The notes below the pieces were generated by a model. It worked only from the letters and a program-made list of their open reading frames with translations. It did no database searches and was not told where the DNA came from. This document shows positions 36,101 through 48,717 of a stretch of DNA of 64,000 nucleotides, one piece after another (positions within the stretch are counted from its first letter, which is position 1; each line of letters opens with the position of its first letter). The stretch lies in contig JAGTJL010000011.1 in assembly GCA_020746875.1 (NCBI GenBank), positions 2,170,001-2,234,000 of the forward strand, given 5' to 3'. Source of the DNA: Rhexocercosporidium sp. MPI-PUGE-AT-0058. Taxonomy: Eukaryota > Ascomycota > Leotiomycetes > Helotiales. A program made the position numbers and the translations under genes.

Positions 36101-36279
36101 GGGTGCAGGCTGGGGACAAGGCCAGGCCGTCTACCTTGTAGTCCGGAGAAACAAGTGTGCACCTTCTCCAGCGGCCGCCCCCGCTAAACCTACCCAGGTG
36201 CCTAAGACAGGAAATCGTAGGAGACCAAAAAACCAGTAGCCCTGAGAAATTTTGCGCCCTGAGTGCCAATTTTATTTTG
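33128..36279. other. 3.1-kb non-coding stretch, promoter side of GH3 gene
   Basis: Island-composition DNA. The first few hundred bases should contain the GH3 promoter. A minus-strand frame at 34,041-34,328 ('MSWFELLDPKFIGDLFVVDL') reads like a genuine protein fragment but is short, unsupported by neighbours and unrecognised. The rest gives only scattered open frames. A CT-rich tract lies at 35,597-35,620. Confidence 0.45.
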
Positions 36280-36920
36280 CTAATAGGATTCGAGCATCGA
36301 CAGTAGCCACTTGCTCTCGACCTTTTGCTGTTCAAGCCTTCTTGCGTTCTGTACTTTGCAATATGTCTCCTCTACATATTGATCATAATCCTCATTAGGA
36401 CAAATGATATTAGGATCGTGAGATCGACCCATCAAGTCGATACGCACTCGCCAAGGTCTACAGTTATATCCATAGCATCTAATTCCCGTTAAATTTTCCT
36501 TGAGGTACTAGTAGAGTTAAGGTCGATAAGAACAACCTCAAATTCATTCGACGCCTCTCTGATGCTAAGGAAACGGATCTGATACCTATAGTAAACGTTT
36601 GTTTAATCACCGAGCCAGCCGAAAGCAGAATATCTACGAACGTGAACCTCTTTGACTCCTACCGCCGAATACATAAAATGACGCTTCCACTATCTATACT
36701 GCTTTCGTAGTTGGTTAATCCCTAGCGAAGGATTCTCGGTATCGAACTTGATATCCTTAGCAATCTACTTGTGGCTATTTTGTATATAAAGCCAGATGCA
36801 CTCCGCCTCGTTTCCGCCGTGATAGATGGCTTGCTCACAATATGATTTGAGAAGAGATGGCTTTCCATGCTTGATCTCTTCAATATTGAGGAAAACCGAC
36901 TCTGTTTCGTCCGTCTAGTG
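36280..36920 (-). pseudogene. Decayed gene of unknown family
   Basis: Minus-strand text starts near 36,920 with 'DETESVFLNIEEIKHGKPSL', continues 'SYCEQAIYHGGNEAECIWLY', 'NPSLGINQLRKQYR', 'HFMYSAVGVKEVHVRRYS' and 'YYRYQIRFLSIREASNEF'. After a frameshift near 36,480 it gives 'YNCRPWRVRIDLMGRSHD' and ends '...LLSMLESY' and TAG at 36,280. In-frame stops replace Gln/Trp-type codons at least four times. The wording is consistent with one conserved fungal protein of at least 210 residues lacking obvious membrane or catalytic motifs. It sits at the right edge of island 2, beside the AT block, so RIP leakage is a plausible cause. Confidence 0.65.
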
Positions 36921-39061
36921 ATTAGTTAGATATCTTGATTGCAAAGTAAAGGATTTGCTGGAAGAGTAAGTAATCTTTTAAACAGACGACGGCTATAATA
37001 TATGGAAAGCGATAGAAATATTTGTCTCGGAAACAGTCTGTATATCCGCTACTCGGTCAGGAAAATGAGGCTGCAGCATGACGGCTCATATCATTGGTCG
37101 GGCTCAAGTAGGGCTGACCATTTCACCCACATCATTAACTTTTGAGCCCCTGTCAGAGACGATCAGTACGCGTTCCCAGGCTGTTCTTATGGCGGTTCAT
37201 TGGATAGCCTTGTAGTGTCATGAACCTATCGCGGTGGAAATATTACAAAACCAAGTCAGTACTCGCAAACTTATTACTCGTATTCTGTTTTGCTTCTTTT
37301 ATTCACTGCGCTTCTAACCTTTTATTGCGCACTCGGACTCGATTGTCTGATGACGAGCTTCTTATGGATGCGTTTTTACCGTGTCCCGGAACACGCTTAG
37401 TTTTCTATAAGTCCTTTTTCAAATTCTCGATCGCTTTATTGGCTTTCTCTTTTCTCTTCTTTTAATTATGTTTTACACGCACTAACCGAAGGGCCGAGGA
37501 CTTAGACGACTTTAAAGATAATACTATTCGCTCTATTATAATTTATAAAGCGGCAGTCCTGCGCAGATTCGGGGACTGAAATCGCCGCCTTAACATCTAG
37601 CGTTTATAAAACTCATGTCGTAAAAGTCGTCCAGATATCGGCTGTGCGTCTGTAATAATCGCTCTTATTAAAGGTATTAGATATTTTGCCGAGGAATATC
37701 TCGATCTTTAGTTCCCGGAATATGAGCTCGGAGCGGAAAGACTTTCAGACGTCGTTATATATTATAATAAAGATAATACATTAAGTATAAATAACGTAAA
37801 GGTTACTTAAGTCCTTAGAACTATCGATTAAAACCAAATTTAAAGTAAAGGTTTTCTTTAATAAGTCGATTAGATACGTCTTCTTAATTTTATTATACGG
37901 TCAGAAACTATAAGTATCGGATAAAAAACGGAATACTTACTTTTTCGTCTTTATCGTAAAAGTACTTTTAAGAAATATTTTCAATTTTATTATATACATC
38001 GGCAAACTATTACTTACTTACTTAGTCAGTACCTTCCGCTATAAGTATAACCAAAAAGCCTATAAGTACGCAGCTATTTTATTACTTAATACAAACTCCT
38101 TTTTAATCATCTCGAGCTCCATTTTTAAGCCTTCCTTTTCACGCTTAAAAAAATTTATAATTCTATTAAGAATATTATATTATTTCTTAAGTCGATCTAG
38201 CTCATCGGCTTAAGCCTTGAGCATCTCCTCCCGTTATCTTATTATAATCAAAGTCCGCCTCTTATCGGCTTCTAAGGATATTACTCTTGCGCTTATTTCG
38301 TCACTTTTCGAGTAAAGTTAGCTTTTAATTCCTTTTATCTTCTTCTCGTAAGTCCTATTATACTTTGCTACATACTCGTTAAAATTACGTTATATAATAT
38401 ACCGTTCTTCTATTATTACCACTTCGACTCTTAATTTAAGTTTCGTTTGTTCTAGCTTTAGCTCCTTTCTTTTTTTAATAATCTAATTTAGCTCGTCTTT
38501 AATACTAACTTTTGCCTTTTAATTTATGAATTTTAAGATGCTAATAATAGTTTTTTACTTTTATATCACTTTATCTTTCTCTTTATATTCTTCCTTTAAT
38601 TGCTCGAGTTATTTCTTTATATTATTTACTTTACTGAGATTATTTATTTATAAAATGAAATTCCTTATAAGTTGTTAATCGCTCGTTAAGCTATATTTAT
38701 TCCGTAAATAGCCTTATTCACGGCATATATTTAAGGTCCGAGGGTAGCTTTATGTTTTAAGTATTATAAACTAACTCTTTTATAATTTTTTTATAATTAT
38801 CTTATTATTCTGAATGCCCGTATCTTATTAAGTCTTAAAGTTAAGTGCGAAAGCAACTAGGCATTTATTCTCTTTCTCGCTATTAAAACTTTATAAAATA
38901 ATTACATATATAATATCTTGCTATTTATTTATAATCTTAAACTAATTACTACTATTATTATTAAACGCGATTAGTTCTCCTTCGACGTTACCCGCTTAAA
39001 GAGTATTATTCGCGCTTTAATAAACCGCTTATAATTAAGTAAACAAATATAAGAAATTAAG
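36921..39061. other. AT-rich tract with coiled-coil-like remnant
   Basis: The transition from island to RIP block occurs near 37,200. On the minus strand between about 38,700 and 38,080 the frames give Lys/Glu-rich, coiled-coil-like text ('REEML', 'ELDRLKK', 'FFKREKEGLKMELEMI') broken by stops, compatible with a structural repeat-encoded protein. A plus frame at 37,220-37,465 has a hydrophobic start but no support as a gene. Confidence 0.4.
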
Positions 39062-39066
39062 ATAAG

Positions 39067-39321
39067 TGTTACGATTCTTGGCGCCTCGTATTCTAACCGA
39101 ATGAGCTCGGCATCGCTCGTAGCATCGCCTTGGCATAGCAACCATGGCGCTAGGCCTAATCGGGAAAGGCTAGGGGGATCTTTTATATATTTATATTAAA
39201 GCTTCTTTTTATAAAGAGCTTTCTTTTTCTTCTTATCTTTTCTTCTTAATTTTAAGCGTAATTTTAAGTCTAAATATAAAGTTATCTTTTATATTATATT
39301 AACTTTTAGCTAACCGTAATA
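39067..39321 (+). repeat. 5' LTR of chromodomain Ty3/gypsy element
   Basis: 255 bp starting TGTTACGATTC and ending CCGTAATA (CA mutated to TA). Outer half well preserved, inner half heavily C-to-T mutated. The preceding 5 bp ATAAG (39,062-39,066) are repeated after the 3' LTR. Confidence 0.95.
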
Positions 39322-42194
39322 TAAGAAAAGACCAAGAACTCTTTCGCTGTGAAGCGTTATATCTTACTAAGTCTTGCGCGTCACGTTTCTTTGCTTTTAT
39401 AGCAAGTTGACGATAAACCTTAATACTTTGGCCTATTCGATAGATAAGTACTTTTCTGCTAATAGCAGATTGCCTTAGAGAAAGCTGGAAAACTTCTTAC
39501 CGTTAACTTGCTTTATGTAACTTAACGCGCGCTATTCGAACTTCGACTTCGACTTATATCTAATTAATAAATCGATTAATAACCTTAAATACTTCTTTAC
39601 CTTATACTGCTACTACTTCCGACTTCTCTCCCTCGTCGGCGAAGTTCTAGAGAAAGAAGCGCCTTCTTACGGCTAGGTTTTACCGATACCCTTATCTTTT
39701 CGGTCGAGATTCTTATAGAAGAACCCGATAACTTCGAAGAACTTAATTCCGACTCGGAGAATAAACCTTAGAATTATTTTAACGCCTCGCTAGAGCTTAT
39801 TGCTATTATAAAAGGTGTTACCCCTGCTTAATAAGCAAAAGTAAATCAACTGATCGAGATCTCCGTTAACTCTATTATTATTGCCGCTGTTAAGTAGGCC
39901 CTCGACTAATATATTACTTATAACCCTCGCTACGAGACTCGTATTCCTTCTTTTTAAAACGACTAATCGGTACGTACTTTTACGGCAGACCTTTAACTAA
40001 CCGCCGATTATTACTTATTAAAGCTAAATAACTCGGTCCGAGTTATAAAGCTTTTTAAAGTTAAGTACTCCCGTATTCCTTTTAACGATTATAAGAGCGA
40101 TATTAAGTACGATACTTAAAAGATAAAGATAAAATTATTTATAAAAAAGTATTTAAGTAATTTTAAGAATAGAATATTATAAGTCAAAGCTTACTTCTGA
40201 TATACCGCTAGTAAGGCAAAGATTATTATCTTTTAATATATAAACCCCGAATTTACCGGTACTTTCGAGACTGCTGTTAACGTTTTAACGGCCTTAAACC
40301 AGCGATTCTTTAATTATAACCGAGTTTAAGTTATTAAAAGAATATATAATCAGCTATTAATAAGTAATATAATTTATAACGACTTCTGAATCAAATTCAC
40401 TTCTTATATTATTATTAGCAAAATTACTCGCTCCTGCTGGTTCGAGGACGTGTATAAAAAGGTCTCCCCGGCTTTTAAGCGTATGATTTATATAAAGAAA
40501 TATAAAATAAAAGGAAATTATATAGCTTTAAACGAATTCTTAATTATTACGGACCGGGAATCCTGTAATATCGTATTAAAAGAATCCGTAACGACTCGTA
40601 AGGCTTAAGCTAACGTTACTTTTAATAGCTACGACGCGCGCGGCATTTTTAAGAAAGAAAGCTAGCGTATAATTTCCCTTATGCCGGCTACGATAGCATA
40701 AAGACTTCTAATATTAACTTATAAATTATCGCCAGAGGTTCGCCTGCGCTCGCTATCCCCGGCTCCGTTCTTCCGTCGCCCTGAGTCTCTTATACCGCCC
40801 TTTATTCTTAGAAACGTCTTCTTCGATACTTGCTTTTATTATAATAAGACTGGCTATTAAGCTAGCGACTGCTTTAAGCGCCGAAAAGATTAAGCTTTTA
40901 ATAAGTTAATTTCTAAGCTAATCGTCGGCGAAGACTTAAAGATTAACGAGCTATTAAAAAACTCTTAAGTTATAGTAAAGACTTATACTTCGGCGTAAGT
41001 TATAATTTATAAAAGGACTTAGCATTTAATTTCCGTACTCTTATTAAAAGACGATAATTCTTAATTAGTATTAAACTAAGAAGAAATGGATTCTTTACTA
41101 AAATACTCGCATATATTAATAATAAAGCAAATATTTTCAGTGCAATTAAAACCTTCCTTATATACCGACTCGTTAAGTAATTTAATATTTCTTTCGTAAT
41201 ACTTCTTTAATTAATCGTCTTAACTGGTTATAATAGCAGGAAAGGCAAGCCAATCGATACGGCTATTTTACTTACTTTAATTATCGACTACCGGCGAATT
41301 AACTTCCTTTTCCTAATAATTAACTTAAGAAATACCGACGTCTTAATTAGTCGGAAGTTCCTCGAGTATTACGACTTAAAGCAGTTATATACGAAGAACC
41401 GTAATTAATTAAAATAGCTATTAGATATGCCCGTATAGCCGTATTTCGACTAGCGAATCTTCGTCGATATTAATTGTTCTGATAAACTAATCGTTAAATC
41501 TTATTAGCTCGATGCGGAACGAAGAAATACTTTCTTAAATTTAAATAATTATCGCCGGAAGTAAGCTAGGATTGCAGTACTTAATAATTCCTTTAAGTCC
41601 AAGGTCTTTATACGACTTATAGCTAGCGTCTCGCCGACTCGACCTTCGAGCTTTATTAAAGAAGTTAAGAAGCGCTTATATATTATAAAAGATTAATTAA
41701 ACTTTTTAATATCCCGTGATCCGAGATTATTACTTAAAGATAAAAAAGCCCGTAGAGCTTTTCCGGCGAATCTTTAGCTTAAGGCGCTTATTACGAAGAT
41801 CTTCTTAATATTAGTAGCGGTAATATTTACGACGTACCTCCGATTTAAAAAAGTTAAAAAGAATAAGGCAGAAACCTTTATAATATCGGTATATAAAATC
41901 GATTAAGAGTTAACTCGCCGCCGACGAGAGGCCTTAGATTAGTTAAGTATCGAGCTTGTATTAATAAATAAAGACTTAATCTTAGATAAAGCCTTAGAGG
42001 TCAAATACTTATAAGACGACGAGCTAATAAGTAAGAAGCTTCCGGCAGAGTATTAAAAGTATACTCTTCTTTTCTCTCGGCGAGCTTCCGATAAGCTACT
42101 CGCGCACCGCTAAAGCGTAGATTATTAAATTAAGTTTATTAAAAAGAACGATTTATTCTTTGAACTTTTCTGGCGTATAACTAAAAAACAGCTA

Positions 42195-42434
42195 TTGGAA
42201 ATTAAGCGATATATTATCGATAATTTATATAAAAGTTTTATCGAACCTTTTAATATATTATATATAGCCCTTATTCTTTTTGCTAAGAAAGCCGATAGTA
42301 GTCTCCGATTATACGTCGATTACCGGAAGTTAAATGCTTTATTTAAGAAGGACTTGTACCTGATTCCTTTAATCGATGAGATGATAGCTTATATTTATAA
42401 GGCAAAGGTCTTTATAAAGCTTAATATTCAGTAA
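42195..42434 (+). pseudogene. Reverse transcriptase fragment of the element
   Basis: Longest surviving open stretch (79 codons) of the pol gene. It contains the conserved 'LRLYVDYRKLNALFKKDLY', 'PLIDEM' and 'AKVFIKLNIQ' blocks of Ty3/gypsy RT. The next codon is TAA, where CAA (Gln) is expected, and recognisable RT text continues beyond it. Confidence 0.9.
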
Positions 42435-45400
42435 GCTTTCTATTATATTCGTATATCTTCCGAAAGCGAAGATTATACGACCTTCCGTATTAAGTATAAT
42501 ACGTATAAATATAAGGTCTTTTCTTTTAGCTTCACGAATAGCTCGGCGATTTTCTAATAGTTTATTAACGATATTTTAATAGAATATTTGAACGATTTTT
42601 GCGCGGCTTATATAAACGATATTCTTATATACTTATTAACTCCCGAAGAATACGAGATGCACGTTAAAAAAGTTATAATAATATTATAGGTATACGGACT
42701 CTAAGCTGATATTAAGAAGTCCGAGTTTAGTATACGAAAGATAAAGTTCTTGGGTTTTATTATTAATATCGATAATATAAAAGTAGACCCGGAAAAAGTT
42801 AACGTAATTAAAAATTAGAAATACGCCGGTAACGTACGAAGCGTATAAAGCTATTTTGGTTTTTATAACTTTTATTATTAGTTTATTAAGGATTATAATC
42901 GCATCGCTCGATCCTTTACGATACTTACTGAGAAAGACGTGTTTTTTAACTTCGATAACGCTTGTAAGAACGCGTAAGAAACTCTCCGAGAAGCCTTTTA
43001 ATCTGCACCGGTTCTTTATTATTACGACTCGGTAAAGCAGACGCAGCTGAAGACCGACTCTTTTAATAGAGTCGTTATTAGCGTATTATCTTAACTTTAA
43101 GAGAACGGTATTTTTTATCTTATAAGTTATTTTTCTAAGATTATAGTAAATCTCGAGCTTAATTACTCGATCTATAATAAAGAGATATTAGTAATCTTCC
43201 GGTTGTTTAAGTAATACCGCCCGGAATTATTAAGTACTTAAAAGAACGTTTACGTATATACGGATTACCGAGCTTTAAAGTATTTTATAATTATTAAGGA
43301 TTTTACGGCTAAATAAGCACGTTAAGCCGAGTTTTTCGCGGAATTTTATTTTACGATTATATATTATATCGAAATTATAAATACTCTTACTAATACTCTC
43401 TCCCGAAGAGATCAAGACCTTATAATAACGGAGGCTCGTAAGCGAGTTATTCGTAATCAGTAACTTATTACAGACGATAAGATCGACCCTTTAGTTACCG
43501 CTGACTTCCAGCTAATAGCCGTCGACTCCTTTAAGCCGTCGCGACTGCCTAATCGAGAAACACGCTAAGCGGGGTTTCCTAAATAAATAGCTGAATTAGT
43601 AAATAAAACACTTCTAAGAAAAAAACGTCCTTTAGCCGAAGCCGCTTAGCTAGAATATTTAAATATACCTCTCCTTTACGAAATTACTTTTTATTCGATA
43701 ATAGCGTAAAGCGCTTAATTGGAAATCCTAAGATAATGTATACGGAGCGGTCGTACGGCCGCTACTTTAACTACTTCTTTAGCTCCCGTAAAAGTAAATT
43801 AAAAAGTAGACCAAGAAATAAACCAAGAGGTAAACTAAGAGGCAGAGCACGCTCTAAATCAAGATCACGTGTTAATCGACTTAAGAGCATTTACCTTAGA
43901 TAAGCTAAACCTTAATTTTATAATTACTTATAATATCGCCGAATACGACGTAATCGACTAAGTGCTTAAAATTAATAAAGAGTCTCCTTTATTAAAGCTT
44001 TTTTAATAAAGAGCCCGCGAGAACGACTTAAATTACGAATTGTCTAACGGTAAGCTTCTTTTCCAGGAACGTTTAAAAGTGCTTATAAAACCGCCGGAGC
44101 TTCGCACGTCGCTATTACGGCATATATACTCGCAACCTTTAATCGCTTATACCGGAATCAGGAAAATGAAAATATTATTAAGTAGCAAATACTATTAAAA
44201 TGGCCTTTCTATTAACGTAAGCTATTACGTCGCAAATTACAGTTACTTTAGATAAAAGGCTAAAAGAGATAAAATACCTGGTTTCTTATATTTTTTACTT
44301 ATCTCCGCTCGGTCGTATTAATACCTTACGATAGATTTTACAAAATTATTATTAAATAAAAATAGTTATAATTTTATTATAATAATTATAAACCGCTTGT
44401 TTAAGAAACCGGTCTTTATACTTTACTACGATATAATTATAGCTAAAGGAATAACTATTTTCTTTCTCGTTTATTAAACTCGTTACTTCGATATGCCGGA
44501 TTTAATTCTTTCAGACCGCGGATTGTAATTCGTTTTTTCTTTTTAAAAAGAATACTGCCGTATCTTTAGCATTAAAGTAAAACTAATAACGGCATATAAT
44601 TCTAACGTCGACGGCTAAACCGAAGTAATAAACTAATATATTAAGTAATAGTTCCGCTTTTTCTGCTATTATTATTAAGATAATTAAAATAACTTCTTAT
44701 TTATTATGAATATCGCGCAGCTTATTTTACTTCACGAGTCTTTTAGTAACCTTACGCTTTTCCGGCTGCTTAACGGCGTAGAGCCGAGGACCTCTTAGGA
44801 CTTAATAAACCTAGAATTACTTATTACGGCAACGGAGAAGCTTAACCGCGAAGAGGCTTTATAGGTCGCCTTACGTATAAAAGAAGTTATAAAAGTTGCA
44901 TAATCGTCGCTAAAGGCTTAATAAGAGAAAATAGAACGCTTAGCTAATCGTAATCGACGCGCTGTCGATTAGGACGTTAGCGACTTAATATTAGTCGACA
45001 CTCGGAACTGGAATATCGATCGGCCCTTAAAGAAGCTATCCGACAAGTAGTACGGCCTTGTTAAGGTAATCGCTAAAGAAGGAGAGAATTAGAGGATTAA
45101 GCTCTTAGAGAACTAGTTAATTTACCTTATCTTTTACTTACACTCGCTCCGCAAATACGTTAATAACCCTTTGCCTGGATAAGCTAAGGTTACGCCGGCA
45201 CTTATTCAGCTCTTACTTAAGCAAGACGAGTAAGAAATTGAAGGTATTCTTAGCTCTAAGGTCGTGCGGAATAAGTTATTCTACTGTATTAAATGATTAG
45301 GCGCCGACGAAGATCTGGAATAGTACTTATGCTCGGATGCTATAACGGCTCCGCATATAATTAGACGATTCCACCTCGAGCATCTTAACGCTAAAGGCCC

Positions 45401-45524
45401 GCTAAGAGCTCTTCTTAAATAGCTAAAGGCTTATAATACTAGTGTTAACGATTATAACGACTTAAAGAACGATACGGTTATAGTTATAATTACGCGGACG
45501 CAGTTCTTTAAAAGGGAGGGGTAA

Positions 45525-45779
45525 TATTATAATTCTTAGCGCCTCGTATTCTAACCGAGTGAGCTCGGTATTACTCGTAGTATCGCCTTAGTATAGTAAT
45601 TATGGCGCTAGGCCTAATCGGGAAAGGCTAAGGGGACCCTTTATGTATTTATACTAGAGCTCCCTCTTATAAAGAGCTCTCCTTTTCTCTTTATCTTTTC
45701 TTCTTAATTCTAAGCGTAGCTTTAGGTCCAAATACAAAGCTATCCCTTGCACCGTATTAACCTCTAGCCAGCCGTAACA
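45525..45779 (+). repeat. 3' LTR of chromodomain Ty3/gypsy element
   Basis: 255 bp matching the 5' LTR position by position. Its inner (left) part is mutated (TATTATAATTC for TGTTACGATTC), while the outer part keeps GC-rich text and a clean ...CCGTAACA end. Followed by ATAAG. Confidence 0.95.
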
Positions 45780-45784
45780 ATAAG

Positions 45785-48600
45785 CTGCTTATTAAATCTA
45801 TTATAACTACCTCTTTACGTATAGGAATTACTTAGAATACTTATACTTAGCGCATGCCTTTTATATAAAATAATAAAATCGTCGCAGGGTTACCGATTTA
45901 TAAAGAAATAAGTAAAGTAGTATATACTTATTAGCGTGTTCGAATACGCTAGCCTAAGTATTACCTCTCGCCGCGCCAGCGTTTACTTATTTATTAATTC
46001 GGCCTCCTCTTATTTATTTTAATCGTTTAAAATTACCCTTACCTCCTTTATACTTATTAACGTGAAAAAATGCTTTTCTCTTAAACCCTTTTCTCTTAAT
46101 AAAAGCGCCGTACTTATTGATGCATTATCTTAAAGTAATCTAAAAGCGAAGCCCTTATTATCTCGTCGAACATGCTTTCTCTTATAATTACGTAAATTAT
46201 ATAAAAGGAATAGCTTATTTATATCTCCTTTTTATTATGCCCGCCATAAGGAACTAGCTCTTCTAACGCTCTTCAGAAATATCCATTAATAATAGCACAC
46301 TGCATTAACCTCTTAATAAGCGCTGCTTAGTTGCAATCCTAAGTTAATATAAGAAAAGTATAGTAATGATATCTGCGTAGCGGCATTAAGGCAGTAGGCA
46401 AATATTATTATCTGATATACGCTAGCCAAGCCCTGATATATTCCATAAGTTATAAGAGATTTATATAAATTCTATAATAATCTTTTCTATATCTTTACTA
46501 TATCTTTAAAATCAAAAATAAGCTACTAAAAACACTTATAACTAATTCGACGAAACTTGCGTAAGTTAAACACTCCTTTGTCGTTTTTAATCTTATTTAG
46601 TACTAAAAACGTTAGAGTTTCACCGTCTTCCTTGATTAAAACTTAAAGCTATAAATATTAAACGGAAATTAATTCCGTTAATAAAAAATCTTAATTTTTA
46701 TTTAAATAAATAACGAAAGTATTATTATCATGGGATATTTCGGTGCTTTCTTCGTAAAGTCTTCTTCTATATTAATCGTATTAAAAATAAATTTTCTTTA
46801 AAAGACCTTAAAAGACTAGTTTCGTTAAGAAAATATTAAAATTTAAAGGACTTTATTTTTAGTGGACTTAAACGTCGAGAACCTTAATAATAATATATTT
46901 AAATAGCTTCGGTTTATTTAAATCCTTTTATTTTAATGAAATTTTAAGTCAGTTAAGTAAAGTTGCCTTTATTTCAAAAAATATCAATTCCCGTCTATTT
47001 ACGTAAAGCGCTTTATGTTTTATTAAAAGTATTATTCTCACTTTATAAAACATCGTTATTCTGAGATTCAGCTTCCTCTTATAAAAATTCGGGGCTAATA
47101 TCTTTATCTTTATTTCGTTGTTTTAAAAAATAATTTCTCGAAGAGCCGCTATCGTTCTAAACTTTAATACTTATAAAGTTCAATATTTTATAATCTTTAA
47201 TAAACATTTAACTCTATATAAGTATATTAAAAATATTCAAGCGTTAAGAATTAATAAAACCGAACTTTATCTTTATTTTACCCGTATATTAGGTAAGATT
47301 TTTTGAGAGTACTTCTTTTTAGAAATTAATAATTAAGATTAAACTCGTTATTTCTTAATATTTTTTAATAACTTTAATTAACGCGAGTAATCGATTTAGC
47401 GATTAAGTAAAATTCCTCCCGGTAAAGTCTTAGATCTATAACTACTATAAATTAAGGCTATGTATTTAAAGAAATCTTAAACAATTAAGTTTTCGAATCT
47501 TAAGCAAATTTAGCGCTATATTATGATCGATAAAACCGTCTTCGGAATAGAGTTTAATATTATATTACTAATAAAATTAATTCGTATCACAATAAAGGAC
47601 TCGAATAAGTAATACTAATTCCTAAAAGATCTAGACTCAGGTATTAAAGCACGAGTTAAACATATTTGCCGAATAGGCAGTTAATGCCTTAATAATTAAC
47701 TATGATTTATTTTAAAGCCGGATATAAGTCGGAGGTTTCCGCCGATAAAGAGCGCAGCTACTATTATAATTAAGAGAATTAAGGGCGGCTATATTAAAAT
47801 AATTACCTTTATAAATATTACTTGTCCGGGCAGCTTCTTAATGCTAATCCTCTTCGTTGTCCTAAACTATACATAAGTTGTCTATTTAAATATAAGAAAC
47901 GCTGATGGCTAAAGAAATTCTTATTATATTTTTAAATATCTTAAGTAAGTAATATATTATTACGCCTTCGTTATATATTTATTTAGTTTCTTTTATCGTT
48001 TAAATGAACTTTTCGTCTTATTCTAATCTCTATCGGTGGCTTAAAGTCGTGTATTCAATATAAGTAAAGGCTATTTCTATTATATATACTAGTCGCGGGA
48101 AGCACTTTCCGTTTTCTTCTTATAAAAAAAATCAGTTATATTAGGAGTTAACGATTATATTTATTATGATTATCATCATAGTCTTATAGCTAATCTTCGA
48201 GCACTAATGATTAGTCCTTAAACCTAATACGTTTTTTCATAGCTTAAATTTCTCTATCCCGGATCGGACCTATTTTATAATTAATATTTATATTATATAT
48301 AAACCTAAAAACTGAAAATAAGTTAATTCCTAACTCTTTTTTAATTAAAAAGTAAAAATATAAGTTATTAAGATACTCTTTAATCTTAACCTTTTTTACT
48401 ATGATTTCTGCCGACTTTATAATAAAATTAAACTAAAAGCGATTAGACCCTCGAAAAGTATTAATTTCATAACTATTAAAAGGAATATCTAAAAAGGTAG
48501 CTTAACTCTCTCGCTAAACTCTTAATGCTTTTAGGTAAATATTTATCGCCTTTAACAAATCTGCGCAAATTAAATATATTCTTGCGGAATCTTTGGTCCA
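45785..48600. other. AT-rich RIP-type tract, no gene
   Basis: 2.8 kb with stops in all frames. I looked for transposase, RT and integrase motifs and recognised none. It ends sharply near 48,600 at the start of island 3. Confidence 0.5.
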
Positions 48601-48717
48601 CCTCAGGGGCCAGCATCTAAGAGTAGCTAGCATGGCAGCATGGAATCTTCATCCATACAAATCCTTTCCTCAGTGGCCGATGTTATCTGCAGATAGCTGT
48701 TAGATACGTATCCCACC

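Larger units (their letters stand above)
39067..45779 (+). mobile_element. Complete RIP-inactivated chromodomain Ty3/gypsy element
   Basis: A 6,713-bp unit with two 255-bp direct LTRs and perfect ATAAG target duplications (39,062-39,066; 45,780-45,784). Plus-strand order is gag-like text, a zinc knuckle with some Cys changed (40,831-40,873, 'CFYYNKTGY*ASDCFK'), then reverse transcriptase. RT spans 42,195-42,434 open: 'SLRLYVDYRKLNALFKKD', then 'AYINDILIY' near 42,605, where the family has YLDD. RNase H follows, then integrase (about 44,080-44,650: 'RDKIPGFLYF', 'SDRGL', 'TAYNSNVDG*TEVINQY'), and a chromodomain (45,236-45,430: 'EIEGILSSKVV', 'LGADEDLE*YL', 'HIIRRFHLEHLNAKGP'). Dozens of stops, mostly at Gln and Trp codons, make it dead. 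Chromodomains in this clade are known to bind modified histones and steer integration. Confidence 0.95.

Noticed and set aside
37220..37465. 81-codon frame with hydrophobic start, possible secreted peptide
   Set aside because: AT-rich border DNA, poor context, no homology cue; likely chance.
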